Assembly (NCBI GenBank): GCA_022571615.1
Contig: JACZXM010000094.1
Location: forward strand, 1 to 8,734
Reading direction: 5' to 3'
Length of the DNA stretch: 8,734 nucleotides
From: Acidobacteriota bacterium
Lineage (GTDB): Bacteria > Acidobacteriota > UBA890 > WLXD01
Under the pieces are notes generated by a model that was not told the origin of the DNA, did not search any database, and saw only the letters and a list, made by a program, of their open reading frames with translations. Made by a program: the position numbers and the translations under genes. Below, in pieces: positions 1-7,337 of this stretch (position 1 is its first letter; each line of letters opens with the position of its first letter).

Positions 1-2265
1 CCCGTCTGCGACCGCACCGGTCCCGAGGGTGCGCAGCGGCGTGTAGTCGTCCAGCACGTAGAAGCCGCGGCCGAAGGTCGCGCCGACGAGGTCGTTGTCG
101 CGCCGCTGCAGCTTGATGTCGCGGAAGGGGATGGTCGGGGCGCCCGGGAGCCTGAACCAGTTCGTGCCCCCGTTGGTGCTGACGTAGAGACCGAACTCGG
201 TGCCCAGGAACAACAGGTCGGGGTTGTCGTGATCCTGTTGCAGCGCCCAGACGATGGTGCCCTCTGGCAGATCGCCGGCGATGGAGCGCCAGTTGGCGCC
301 GCGGTCGGTGCTCACGAACACGTAAGGGGTGTTGTCGCCGAGTTTGTGGGCGTCGGCGAGGGCGAAGAGGGTGGCGTCGTCGTGCTGCGAAAACTCCACG
401 TCGTTGATGAAGGAGCGCTCGGGCACGCCGGGCAGCGACTCGGCCTGCCTCCAGGTGGCGCCGCCGTCATCGGACACGTGGATGAGCCCATCGTCGGAGC
501 CCGTTGCCAGCACTCCTTCGGCCACCGGTGACTCAGAGATCGCTGTCAGTGTGCTGTACATGGACATGGCACCGGTATCGTAGAGCGAGTCCACGCTCCA
601 GACCCGGCCCATCATCTCCAACTCGTAGCGGTTCGTGTTGCGAGTGAGGTTGTCGCTGATGGCAGTCCAGGAGTCGCCGCGGTTCTCGCTGCGCCACACG
701 CGCTGGGAGCCGAAGTACAGGCGGCTCGGGTCGTGTGGGCTCACCAGGATGGGGGAGTCCCAGTTCCAGCGTTCCGGGGCATCGCCCGGGGCGGGCAGCG
801 GTTTGATGTCCACGGCCTCCGCGCTGCGCCGATCCACCCGCTGCAGGTTTCCCACCTGGGTCTCCAGGTACAGGATGTTCGGGTCGCCGGGGTCGATGGC
901 CACGCCGTAACCGTCGGCGCCCATCGGCACGTACCAGTCGCGGTTGCGCACGCCCTCGATGTTGAGAGTGCGCGAGGGGCCGTGCAACGTGCCGAGGTCC
1001 TGGGCACCGCCGAGGATGTTGTAGAAGGGCACCGCGTTGTCGAGCGCCAGCTTGTAGAACTGCGACACCGGCAGGTTGGGGAAGTGGCGCCAGTTGGTGC
1101 CCTCGTCGAAGCTCTCGTACAGGCCGGCGTCGGTGCCCGCGAGCAGGTGGTCGCCGTCGTCCGGGTCGATCCACAGCGCGTGGTTGTCGGAGTGTTTCTC
1201 CCGGCCGGTGCCGAGCACGTTGAAGGTGGCGCCGCCGTCGCGCGTGACCCGGAGGAAGACATCCATCTGGTACACGAGGTCAGGATCCTGCGCCGAGGCC
1301 TCGATCTCCTGATAGTAGTGCGGCCCGGTGCCGCCAGAGACGTAGGAGTCGCGTTGCTCCCAGCTCTCGCCCTTGTCGAGCGAGCGGTAGAAACCGCGCT
1401 CGTCCTCATCTGCCTCGATGGTGGCGTAAACGATCTCCGGGTCGGCGAGCGTCACCGCGAGGCCGATCTTGCCCACGTCGCCGCTCGGCAAGCCGGTGCG
1501 GATGCGGCGCCAGGTGTCGCCGCCGTCGGTGGATTTGTAGATCCCGGACTCGGGGCCACCGGCGAGCAACGACCACACATGGCGGCGTCGCTGATAGGCG
1601 GCGGCGTACATGACGTCGGGGTTGGAGGGGTCGAGCTCCAGGTCGGTGACGCCGGTGTTCTCGTCGATCTGCAGCACCGCCTCCCAGGTGTTGCCGCCGT
1701 CGGTGCTGCGGTACAGGCCGCGATCGCCCCCGGGCGCCCACAACGGGCCCTCGGCCGCCACGAAAACGATGTTGCTGTCGTGCGGGTGGACGATGATCTT
1801 ACCGATGTGCTCGGAGGCCTCCAGCCCCACTCGCTCCCAGGTGCGGCCGGCATCGCGGCTGCGGTACACGCCGTCCCCCCAACCCACGTGACGGCCGCTG
1901 ACGTTCTCGCCGGTGCCCACGAACACCACGTCGGGATTGTTCGGGTCGAGCGCCACCGTGCCGATCGAGTAAGAGGCCTGCTCGTCGAACACCGGGGCCC
2001 AGGTGATGCCGGCGTTGGTGGTCTTCCACAGGCCGCCGGAACCCACGGCCACAAACCAGGTGCTGCTATCGCGCGAGCTCACCTCGATGTGGGCAATGCG
2101 GCCGCCCATCAGAGCGGGGCCGATGCCGCGGAGCTTCAGTCCGGCGATCGCCTCGGCGATCACGTCATCAGCGGCCTCTTGCTCCTGCGCCCGAACACCG
2201 GTGCCGAGGCCGAGGGTGAGAGCTATCAAAAGGACGAGGAACGCTCTGGCTGATCGGCTGTACAT
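1..2265 (-). CDS. Exported Asp-box (BNR) beta-propeller protein, sortilin/Vps10-like, C-terminus outside window
   Basis: The frame is open from an ATG at 2265 to the window edge (755 codons, no stop). GGAG at 2275-2278 lies 9 nt upstream of the ATG. Residues 1-26 form a Sec signal peptide: Arg-rich start, hydrophobic FLVLLIALTLGLG, then VRAQ. Residues 45-60 (LKLRGIGPALMGGRIA) match the usual opening of large bacterial sortilin-like propellers. Eleven Asp boxes of the S/T-x-D-x-G-x-T/S-W type are visible near residues 81-89, 135-143, 186-194, 244-252, 294-302, 340-348, 384-392, 525-533, 597-605, 651-659 and 695-703. Family hallmarks include GTGEN (117-121), GPLWAPGGDRGLY (173-185) and GGAQDLGTLHGPSR (419-432). 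Family members are usually about 1,000 residues, so roughly a quarter is missing. Many are annotated as glycosyl hydrolases, but I see no catalytic site; a binding or scaffold role outside the cytoplasm is as likely. It lies 89 bp downstream of the Hcp-like gene on the same strand, so co-transcription is plausible. Confidence 0.93.
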   Translation of the reverse strand, partial: MYSRSARAFLVLLIALTLGLGTGVRAQEQEAADDVIAEAIAGLKLRGIGPALMGGRIAHIEVSSRDSSTWFVAVGSGGLWKTTNAGITWAPVFDEQASYSIGTVALDPNNPDVVFVGTGENVSGRHVGWGDGVYRSRDAGRTWERVGLEASEHIGKIIVHPHDSNIVFVAAEGPLWAPGGDRGLYRSTDGGNTWEAVLQIDENTGVTDLELDPSNPDVMYAAAYQRRRHVWSLLAGGPESGIYKSTDGGDTWRRIRTGLPSGDVGKIGLAVTLADPEIVYATIEADEDERGFYRSLDKGESWEQRDSYVSGGTGPHYYQEIEASAQDPDLVYQMDVFLRVTRDGGATFNVLGTGREKHSDNHALWIDPDDGDHLLAGTDAGLYESFDEGTNWRHFPNLPVSQFYKLALDNAVPFYNILGGAQDLGTLHGPSRTLNIEGVRNRDWYVPMGADGYGVAIDPGDPNILYLETQVGNLQRVDRRSAEAVDIKPLPAPGDAPERWNWDSPILVSPHDPSRLYFGSQRVWRSENRGDSWTAISDNLTRNTNRYELEMMGRVWSVDSLYDTGAMSMYSTLTAISESPVAEGVLATGSDDGLIHVSDDGGATWRQAESLPGVPERSFINDVEFSQHDDATLFALADAHKLGDNTPYVFVSTDRGANWRSIAGDLPEGTIVWALQQDHDNPDLLFLGTEFGLYVSTNGGTNWFRLPGAPTIPFRDIKLQRRDNDLVGATFGRGFYVLDDYTPLRTLGTGAVADG

Positions 2266-2354
2266 TGCTGAGTACTCCGGCGTTGAGGGACAGGAGGATC
2301 AATCCGGCGGGCATTCTTGTTCAGCCAGAGAAGGGTGCAGGTGTGGTGTGGCTT

Positions 2355-2831
2355 CTACCTCTTCGACCACTCGATCCGCTCGTAGCCGAAGGAAACTTCC
2401 TGGAGACTACGCCCGCCGTTCTTGTCATCCGATTCCCGCTGCGCAACCCCCAGGATCCGGACCTCGTGCAGGGCGAATCCCATGTAGCTGCCGTCCGGCC
2501 GATAAACGTCAACGAGCACGGTATCGATCTTGTCGGCCCCATGTAGGATCTTGGCCAGCTTCGGGGTTGATTCGTCCACGGCGATGACCGCGACCAGCGG
2601 TTGATGCTCCCGCCTGCCGGTCGACTGGCCGCTAGCGGCCTCTTGCGCAGCGGTGAGATCCCACTCGAACGTGATCACCTTAATCCAGCCCCTGTGGTCC
2701 TTGTTCTGCGCTCCCCCGTCCACGCCCTCGATCTTGAGGAACATGTCAGCAGCGAGGGTCGCCGGCGCGGCAAGCGCTGCCACCGACAGCAAGAGCACAG
2801 CCACCCCCGTCACGACAGCGAGTTTTCTCAT
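2355..2831 (-). CDS. Hcp-like (type VI secretion tube fold) protein with a Sec signal peptide
   Basis: The product is 158 residues from the ATG at 2831. Residues 1-28 (MRKLAVVTGVAVLLLSVAAL, then APATLAA) look like a signal peptide cleaved before Asp29. The mature part begins DMFLKIEGVDGGAQNKDHRG and ends EVSFGYERIEW. These match the start and end of Hcp (DUF796) proteins, as does STPKLAKILHGADKI (88-102). Canonical Hcp is made in the cytoplasm without a signal peptide and stacks as hexameric rings in the type VI tube. Here the fold seems to be exported, and no other type VI gene (sheath, VgrG, baseplate, ClpV) is present, so a secretion role should not be assumed. An AAGGAAG ribosome site lies 8 nt before the chosen start. 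A second start at 2915 has a better Shine-Dalgarno sequence but would put 28 partly acidic residues before the signal peptide. The family assignment is firm; the role is unknown. Confidence 0.85.
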   Translation of the reverse strand: MRKLAVVTGVAVLLLSVAALAAPATLAADMFLKIEGVDGGAQNKDHRGWIKVITFEWDLTAAQEAASGQSTGRREHQPLVAVIAVDESTPKLAKILHGADKIDTVLVDVYRPDGSYMGFALHEVRILGVAQRESDDKNGGRSLQEVSFGYERIEWSKR

Positions 2832-2921
2832 CTCGGCATCTTCCTTTCCCGGCTCTTCATAGCACCTAGTCGCAGCCGACGCTCGCAGCGCCGCTGGCCG
2901 CGAAGTGTCCCACATGTATTG

Positions 2922-2928
2922 CCTCCTT
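2922..2928 (-). promoter_or_regulatory. Consensus Shine-Dalgarno for an alternative start of the Hcp-like gene
   Basis: Read on the minus strand, AAGGAGG lies 6 nt (CAATAC) before an ATG at 2915 that is in frame with the Hcp-like gene. It is stronger than the AAGGAAG site serving the ATG at 2831. A start here adds 28 residues (MWDTSRPAALRASAATRCYE, then EPGKEDAE) ahead of the signal peptide. That extension would be unusual for a Sec signal, so I kept 2831 as the main start. Confidence 0.5.
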
Positions 2929-3038
2929 GCTGCTGCGGGCGAGGGCGGAAGGGCTTGCGGCACTGTTGCCCGCGGCTGGCCGGCCCCGAAGACCAACTCT
3001 GGCGTTCCGCCGTCGGAGTTGATAGCGTCAGGGCCTCC

Positions 3039-3049
3039 CCGACAGTCGG
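3039..3049. promoter_or_regulatory. Palindrome in the divergent intergenic region, possible operator or RNA switch
   Basis: CCGACAGTCGG is a perfect inverted repeat with 5-nt arms and one central base, centred 41 bp before the GTG of the small exported protein gene. A further GTCGG lies at 3012-3016, so CCGAC at 3039-3043 could pair with either copy. A TTGATA hexamer at 3019-3024 lies between them and could be a -35 element, but I find no convincing -10. The short arms mean chance occurrence in GC-rich DNA is quite possible. Confidence 0.25.
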
Positions 3050-3073
3050 CTTCGGGCAGGTAGATCCAATCTC

Positions 3074-3080
3074 AGGAGGT
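3074..3080 (+). promoter_or_regulatory. Shine-Dalgarno that fixes a GTG start
   Basis: AGGAGGT lies 4 nt before GTG at 3085. The next in-frame ATG is nine codons downstream and would cut into the signal peptide, so this site decides the start of the small exported Cys/His protein. Confidence 0.7.
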
Positions 3081-3084
3081 AGTC

Positions 3085-3447
3085 GTGAGCAAGCAACGGT
3101 TGTTGGTAGGTATGGCTCTAGCGGCATTCTTGTTGGTGGCGGGCAATCTCGCTGCCTTGCAGGAAACGACGCTGACCGGTGAGCTGGTCGACAAGGCCTG
3201 CTTCGTGGATCAAGGGCTGCACGGACCCGACCATGAGGCCTGCGCCAAGCGCTGTGCCAAGAGAGGGCAACCGATGGGGCTGCTCACCGACGATGGCCTG
3301 GTGATGCTTGCCGTCAGCGATGGCAGCAGCGAGCACGAGTCGCTCAAGGCGCTTGCCGGCCAGATGGCCACGGTGACCGGTACTCTGGCGGAAGAGGACG
3401 GCGTAGAGACACTTACCGTCACGGGTGTCGAGGCCGCTTCGAACTGA
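3085..3447 (+). CDS. Small exported protein with a C-x6-H-x3-H-x2-C-x3-C motif
   Basis: The product is 120 residues, starting at GTG. The N-terminus (MSKQRLLVGMALAAFLLVAG) is a signal peptide with probable cleavage around residues 24-26. The mature part starts with a strand-like TGELVDKACF segment. A cluster of potential metal or redox ligands follows: Cys39, His46, His50, Cys53 and Cys57. Then come GQPMGLLTDDGLVMLAV and a C-terminal strand pattern with MATVTGTLAEEDGVETLTV (94-112), which suggests a small beta-barrel of OB type. I recall similar uncharacterised exported proteins (a G-x-V/L-V-D-x-x-C start, H-x-x-C-A-x-x-C, then G-x-P-x-G-L-L) but know no assigned function or family name. There is no CxxCH heme motif, and the cysteines are not in a thioredoxin CxxC. 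It lies 66 bp before the LVIVD propeller on the same strand, with no clear terminator between, so the two are probably co-transcribed. Confidence 0.85.
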   Translation: MSKQRLLVGMALAAFLLVAGNLAALQETTLTGELVDKACFVDQGLHGPDHEACAKRCAKRGQPMGLLTDDGLVMLAVSDGSSEHESLKALAGQMATVTGTLAEEDGVETLTVTGVEAASN

Positions 3448-3513
3448 GATTGCCGGCCTTACCGCCAACCGGCGAGCTGGCCGCCACCCACAAGTAGCCG
3501 GAGGCTCTAGTCC

Positions 3514-4851
3514 ATGTCTCGTCGAATCTCGTTCTGCATGCTGGCTCTGTTCTTGCTACTGGCGAGCGTTGCAAGCCCGGCGAGCCCGGCGCTCGCCGCG
3601 GCACCGCAGTGGACGCCCGACAAGCCGGGCAGCGACAACATCACGGTGGTCTCGCATCTGCCGCTGGGGCCAGCGCTGAGCGTGGCCGATATCGAGATCG
3701 AGCAGGAGCTCTCGCGTCCCTTCGTTTACGTGGCGCGCGAGGTGTTCGGGCAATACGGGGAAAAGGGAATGGACGTGATCGACCTGTCCGATCCCGCCAA
3801 CCCGAAGGTGATCCAGAAGTGGCGCATCGAGGACCAGGACCTGCACGCAGGGGCAGGCGGCAAGGACATCAAGTACTTCAAGTGGGAGGACCGCTACTAC
3901 GTCGTGCTGTCGCTGCAGTTCGCTCAGGGAGGGCCGGACTCCGATCTCGGCGCGGTGATTTTCGATGTCACGGATCTGCCGGAGCGGTTCCAGGAGGTGG
4001 CGCGGATCCACGAGCCTGAGCTTCCGGGCGGTTTCCACAACATCTTCGTGTACCAACACAGCAACGGCCGGCCGCTGCTGTTCACCACCGTGCGTGGGGA
4101 AGGTGCCCACGTCTATGACCTGGGGCACGTGATCTCGGGCCACATGGACGATGCGCTGGTGGCGAGTGTTCCGGTAGGCAACGGCCCTCCGGGCGACCGC
4201 GGCTACCGCGGCTACCACGACCTGTACGTCGGTTGGCACGAGGGCAGCGAGACCGACCGGTTCTACGGCGGCGGTACCGACGGCTACTACGTATACGACG
4301 TCACCAACCTGGAGAGCCCGCAGCTGCTGGTATCGCTAACAGGCATCTCGGGCGTACGGTACGGCCACACGTTCACCCCGACGCCGGACGGTCGCTACGT
4401 GATCGCCGAGACCGAGTACCAGTATGCGCCGCTGCGGATCTTCGACCTACAGCCCGGGCTCGACGGTGAGGTGGAGAACATCCGCACGCCGATCGGGGCG
4501 TGGACCGCCGACTGGCGCCACCTCGTGCACAACCACGAGGTGCGCTGGCCGTACGTGTTCGTCTCCGGCTACCTCGACGGGCTGCAGGTATTCAGCATGA
4601 TGGACCCCGCCAACCCGGTAACGGTCGCCTACTACGACACCTACGTGGGGGCGCCCAATCCCGGTGTTGGCACCGGTACGATGTTCAACGGTGCGTGGGG
4701 GGTCGATGTGCGTAACGCGGATGGACTCATCGTGATCAGCGACATGACCACCGGGTTTTGGGCCTTTCGCATGGAGGGGTTCAGCGGCTGGAATGGCGCC
4801 GATTGGGGGATGCCGAATGTCTCGAGCGCCCAGAGCATCGAGTCGCGCTAG
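3514..4851 (+). CDS. Exported LVIVD-repeat beta-propeller protein
   Basis: The product is 445 residues. The start is well supported by GGAGG at 3500-3504, 9 nt before the ATG. Residues 1-29 form a signal peptide ending ALAAA. The rest is a repeated propeller pattern of LVIVD type: GMDVIDLSDPANPKVIQKW (85-103), GAVIFDVTD (146-154), GYYVYDVTNLESPQLLVSL (257-275), PLRIFDL (306-312), GLQVFSMMDPANPVTVAYYD (356-375) and GLIVISDMTTGFWAF (404-418). A His recurs near the first strand of successive blades: His111, His175, His235, His285 and His339/His341; the last blade has Asn392 (MFNGAWGVDV). LVIVD proteins are generally surface or periplasmic with poorly defined roles, and no enzyme motif is evident. 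It sits between the Cys/His protein and the ligase, which begins 21 bp after its stop, consistent with one transcript. Confidence 0.9.
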   Translation: MSRRISFCMLALFLLLASVASPASPALAAAPQWTPDKPGSDNITVVSHLPLGPALSVADIEIEQELSRPFVYVAREVFGQYGEKGMDVIDLSDPANPKVIQKWRIEDQDLHAGAGGKDIKYFKWEDRYYVVLSLQFAQGGPDSDLGAVIFDVTDLPERFQEVARIHEPELPGGFHNIFVYQHSNGRPLLFTTVRGEGAHVYDLGHVISGHMDDALVASVPVGNGPPGDRGYRGYHDLYVGWHEGSETDRFYGGGTDGYYVYDVTNLESPQLLVSLTGISGVRYGHTFTPTPDGRYVIAETEYQYAPLRIFDLQPGLDGEVENIRTPIGAWTADWRHLVHNHEVRWPYVFVSGYLDGLQVFSMMDPANPVTVAYYDTYVGAPNPGVGTGTMFNGAWGVDVRNADGLIVISDMTTGFWAFRMEGFSGWNGADWGMPNVSSAQSIESR

Positions 4852-4872
4852 CCTGTACAGTCGCGAGCGACC

Positions 4873-5982
<1,110 letters not shown>

Positions 5983-6037
5983 CCGTCGCTACGGGCGTTG
6001 CCGTGCTAGTTCGGTCCCCATGGTCGCCGGCCAGGAT

Positions 6038-6811
6038 TCATGCTCGGGCGCCGCGATGCCGGTTCCAGATCCCCATGGCCCATTGTGCTGCCTCTCGCCG
6101 CATGAACTCCTGCCGGTACTCCACGAACGGTGCCGGGGGGAAGCCCGGTTCGGCTGCCTTTGACCGCATCCCCCACGGTGATCCCTGGGGCTGCAGCAGC
6201 GGCCCCAAAAGGCTGACCGCGGTGAGATCGGCGGCGGTGAAAGTGTCACCGTGCAGGTAGCCGCAACCGGACTCCTGGAGCCAGGATTCGATCTTTGTGC
6301 AGATGTCGAGGATCTGCTTGCCGCGGCGCTCGGTTCTTTCCGGCGTCAGCCCGAAGACCCGCGGCAGCAGGCGCCGGAGCACCGGGAACATGAGCGCCAG
6401 CACGACGCGCTGAGCGCCCGAGAGCCCGGGGGACCAGCGGGCTTTTAGGACGCGCGGAAAATCCTGCAGATAGGCGTAGCCGAAACCACGCACAGCCGGG
6501 CCGGCGATGTCGTCGAAATAGCGCTCGATCTTCAGGACACGATCTCTTCCCTGCTCATCAGCCGGGTACAGCCGGGGCTCGGGGAACTCCTGATCCAGGT
6601 ACTGCAGGATGGCCGACGATTCTCCGAGGCGGGCGCCGGTATCGGTATCCACCAGCGCCGGCAGAGTCGTGTTGCCGGCGATCCGCCGTGCCACGAACCG
6701 AAGCGCACCCGGTACTACCGCCCGTCGCTCGTGCGGCACCGCCTTGATGTCGAGCGCCCAGCGAGCCTTCTCGTTGTAATGCGAGATTGCAAGATGATAG
6801 AGGATAATCAT
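6038..6811 (-). CDS. Glutathione S-transferase family protein
   Basis: The product is 257 residues; GGGAG at 6817-6821 is 5 nt before the ATG. The N-terminal thioredoxin-like domain (about 1-80) begins IILYHLAISHYNEKARWALD. Ser10 sits at the usual catalytic Ser/Cys position, followed by the cis-proline segment LPALVD (Pro51) and the glutathione-contact segment GESSAILQYLDQEFPEP (63-79; Glu64, Ser65). The all-helical C-terminal domain includes GDTFTAADLTAVSLLGPL (188-205), the usual N-capping box region. Related bacterial proteins often have Cys three residues after this Ser (S-H-Y-C-E-K); here it is Asn13. The central part (125-165), with a hydrophobic VVLALMFPVLRRLLP stretch, is a little long for a simple GST and may be a helix packing on the dimer or a membrane. 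The protein is cytosolic, and its substrate cannot be read from sequence. It is tail to tail with the ligase (55 bp apart). Confidence 0.93.
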   Translation of the reverse strand: MIILYHLAISHYNEKARWALDIKAVPHERRAVVPGALRFVARRIAGNTTLPALVDTDTGARLGESSAILQYLDQEFPEPRLYPADEQGRDRVLKIERYFDDIAGPAVRGFGYAYLQDFPRVLKARWSPGLSGAQRVVLALMFPVLRRLLPRVFGLTPERTERRGKQILDICTKIESWLQESGCGYLHGDTFTAADLTAVSLLGPLLQPQGSPWGMRSKAAEPGFPPAPFVEYRQEFMRREAAQWAMGIWNRHRGARA

Positions 6812-6858
6812 GCTGGCTCCCGTGAGCGGACAGATGTGACCGCCGCATGGTAGCCCGA

Positions 6859-6889
6859 AAAATACTCAATCGGCTCCAGGTCATCGCAA
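6859..6889 (-). promoter_or_regulatory. Weak candidate promoter for the GST-like gene
   Basis: On the minus strand, TTGCGA (6889-6884) and TATTTT (6864-6859) are separated by 19 nt. This would start transcription about 40 nt before the GST start codon. The spacer is longer than ideal and the match is partial. The support is that this is an AT-rich patch in otherwise GC-rich DNA, in the expected place between two divergent genes. Confidence 0.22.
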
Positions 6890-6936
6890 CAAGAACGGCA
6901 TGTTTCCGGATAGGGGCACCGGAGTGTGCCCGCGGC

Positions 6937-6943
6937 GAGGTGA
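6937..6943 (+). promoter_or_regulatory. Ribosome site favouring an internal GTG start of the metallopeptidase gene
   Basis: GAGGTGA lies 8 nt before GTG at 6952. The upstream in-frame ATG at 6847 has no comparable site. The codons between them (AAA ATA, ACA AGA, several ending in A) look unlike the GC-rich coding sequence that follows. Confidence 0.5.
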
Positions 6944-6951
6944 GCGGCAAA

Positions 6952-7329
6952 GTGCGGGATGTTCTCGGAGGGAGCGAGCGGAGGTTCCGGGCGCTGGTCG
7001 CGGAAGCCCTCGATTCGTTGCCTGAGGAATGGGCGCGCCTACTTGACAACGTGGCGGTCGTCGTCGAGGACGAACCCTCCGAGGCCGATCTCTTGGCGCT
7101 GGGAATGGAGCCGGACGAGGGCGGCGAGTTGCTGGGGATGTACCACGGCACACCGTTGCACGAGAGAGGTGTGGATTACAGTGGTCTACCGGACCGGATC
7201 CTGATCTACCGCGGCCCCATCCTGAGCATCTGCAGCTCGCGCCAGGATGTCGTGCGCGAGATTCGCGAGACGGTGCTACACGAGCTGGGTCACCACTTCG
7301 GGCTGAGCGAGGAAGACCTGCCGTTCTGA
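6952..7329 (+). CDS. Metallopeptidase-fold protein (zincin-like, DUF1025/PF06262 type)
   Basis: From the GTG at 6952 the product is 125 residues, close to the usual length of this small family. Starting at the ATG at 6847 would give 160 residues with a 35-residue extension that lacks family similarity. Residues 11-41 (RFRALVAEALDSLPEEWARL, then LDNVAVVVEDE) match the conserved N-terminal region. RILIYRGPIL (82-91) is the central strand. The zinc motif is HELGHHFGLSEEDL (110-123): His110, Glu111 and His114 form HExxH, with acidic residues 120-122 as candidates for the third ligand. A solved member from Thermus is known to have a minimal zincin fold; its substrate and even its protease activity are uncertain. 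No signal peptide is visible. The stop is 8 bp from the stop of the convergent permease gene. The gene is divergent from the GST. Confidence 0.88.
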   Translation: MRDVLGGSERRFRALVAEALDSLPEEWARLLDNVAVVVEDEPSEADLLALGMEPDEGGELLGMYHGTPLHERGVDYSGLPDRILIYRGPILSICSSRQDVVREIRETVLHELGHHFGLSEEDLPF

Positions 7330-7337
7330 GCCGGTCC

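Noticed and set aside
533..2054. Several shorter minus-strand open frames over the same region.
   Set aside because: They are in other frames from the true gene (which starts at 2265) and read as Arg/Pro/Thr-rich low-complexity sequence.
733..2253. A 506-codon open frame on the plus strand, opposite the Asp-box propeller gene.
   Set aside because: Its codons are in exact register with the minus-strand gene, so it is a product of high GC at third positions. The translation has no recognisable domain, while the minus strand gives a full family match.
1..2265. Calling the Asp-box protein a sialidase or glycosidase.
   Set aside because: Asp boxes are structural and occur in many non-enzymes; no sialidase Arg triad or FRIP-type motif is visible.
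2266..2354. GGATTGATCC inverted repeat between the Hcp-like gene and the propeller gene.
   Set aside because: Four-base arms without a T-run; not enough to call a terminator or operator.
2355..2831. Calling the locus a type VI secretion system.
   Set aside because: Only an Hcp-like fold is present, it carries a signal peptide, and none of the sheath, baseplate, spike or ATPase genes is in the window.
3448..3513. GCCGG and CCGGC inverted repeat between the Cys/His gene and the propeller gene.
   Set aside because: Only 5-bp arms, a 12-nt loop and no T-run; common by chance in GC-rich DNA.
3556..4239. A 227-codon minus-strand open frame opposite the LVIVD propeller.
   Set aside because: The antisense translation has no domain features; the plus strand has a signal peptide, ribosome site and propeller repeats.
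5983..6037. A possible terminator between the convergent ligase and GST genes (CTACGG with CCG and TAG around a short loop).
   Set aside because: The stem is short, needs a bulge, and has no T-run on either side; too weak to annotate.
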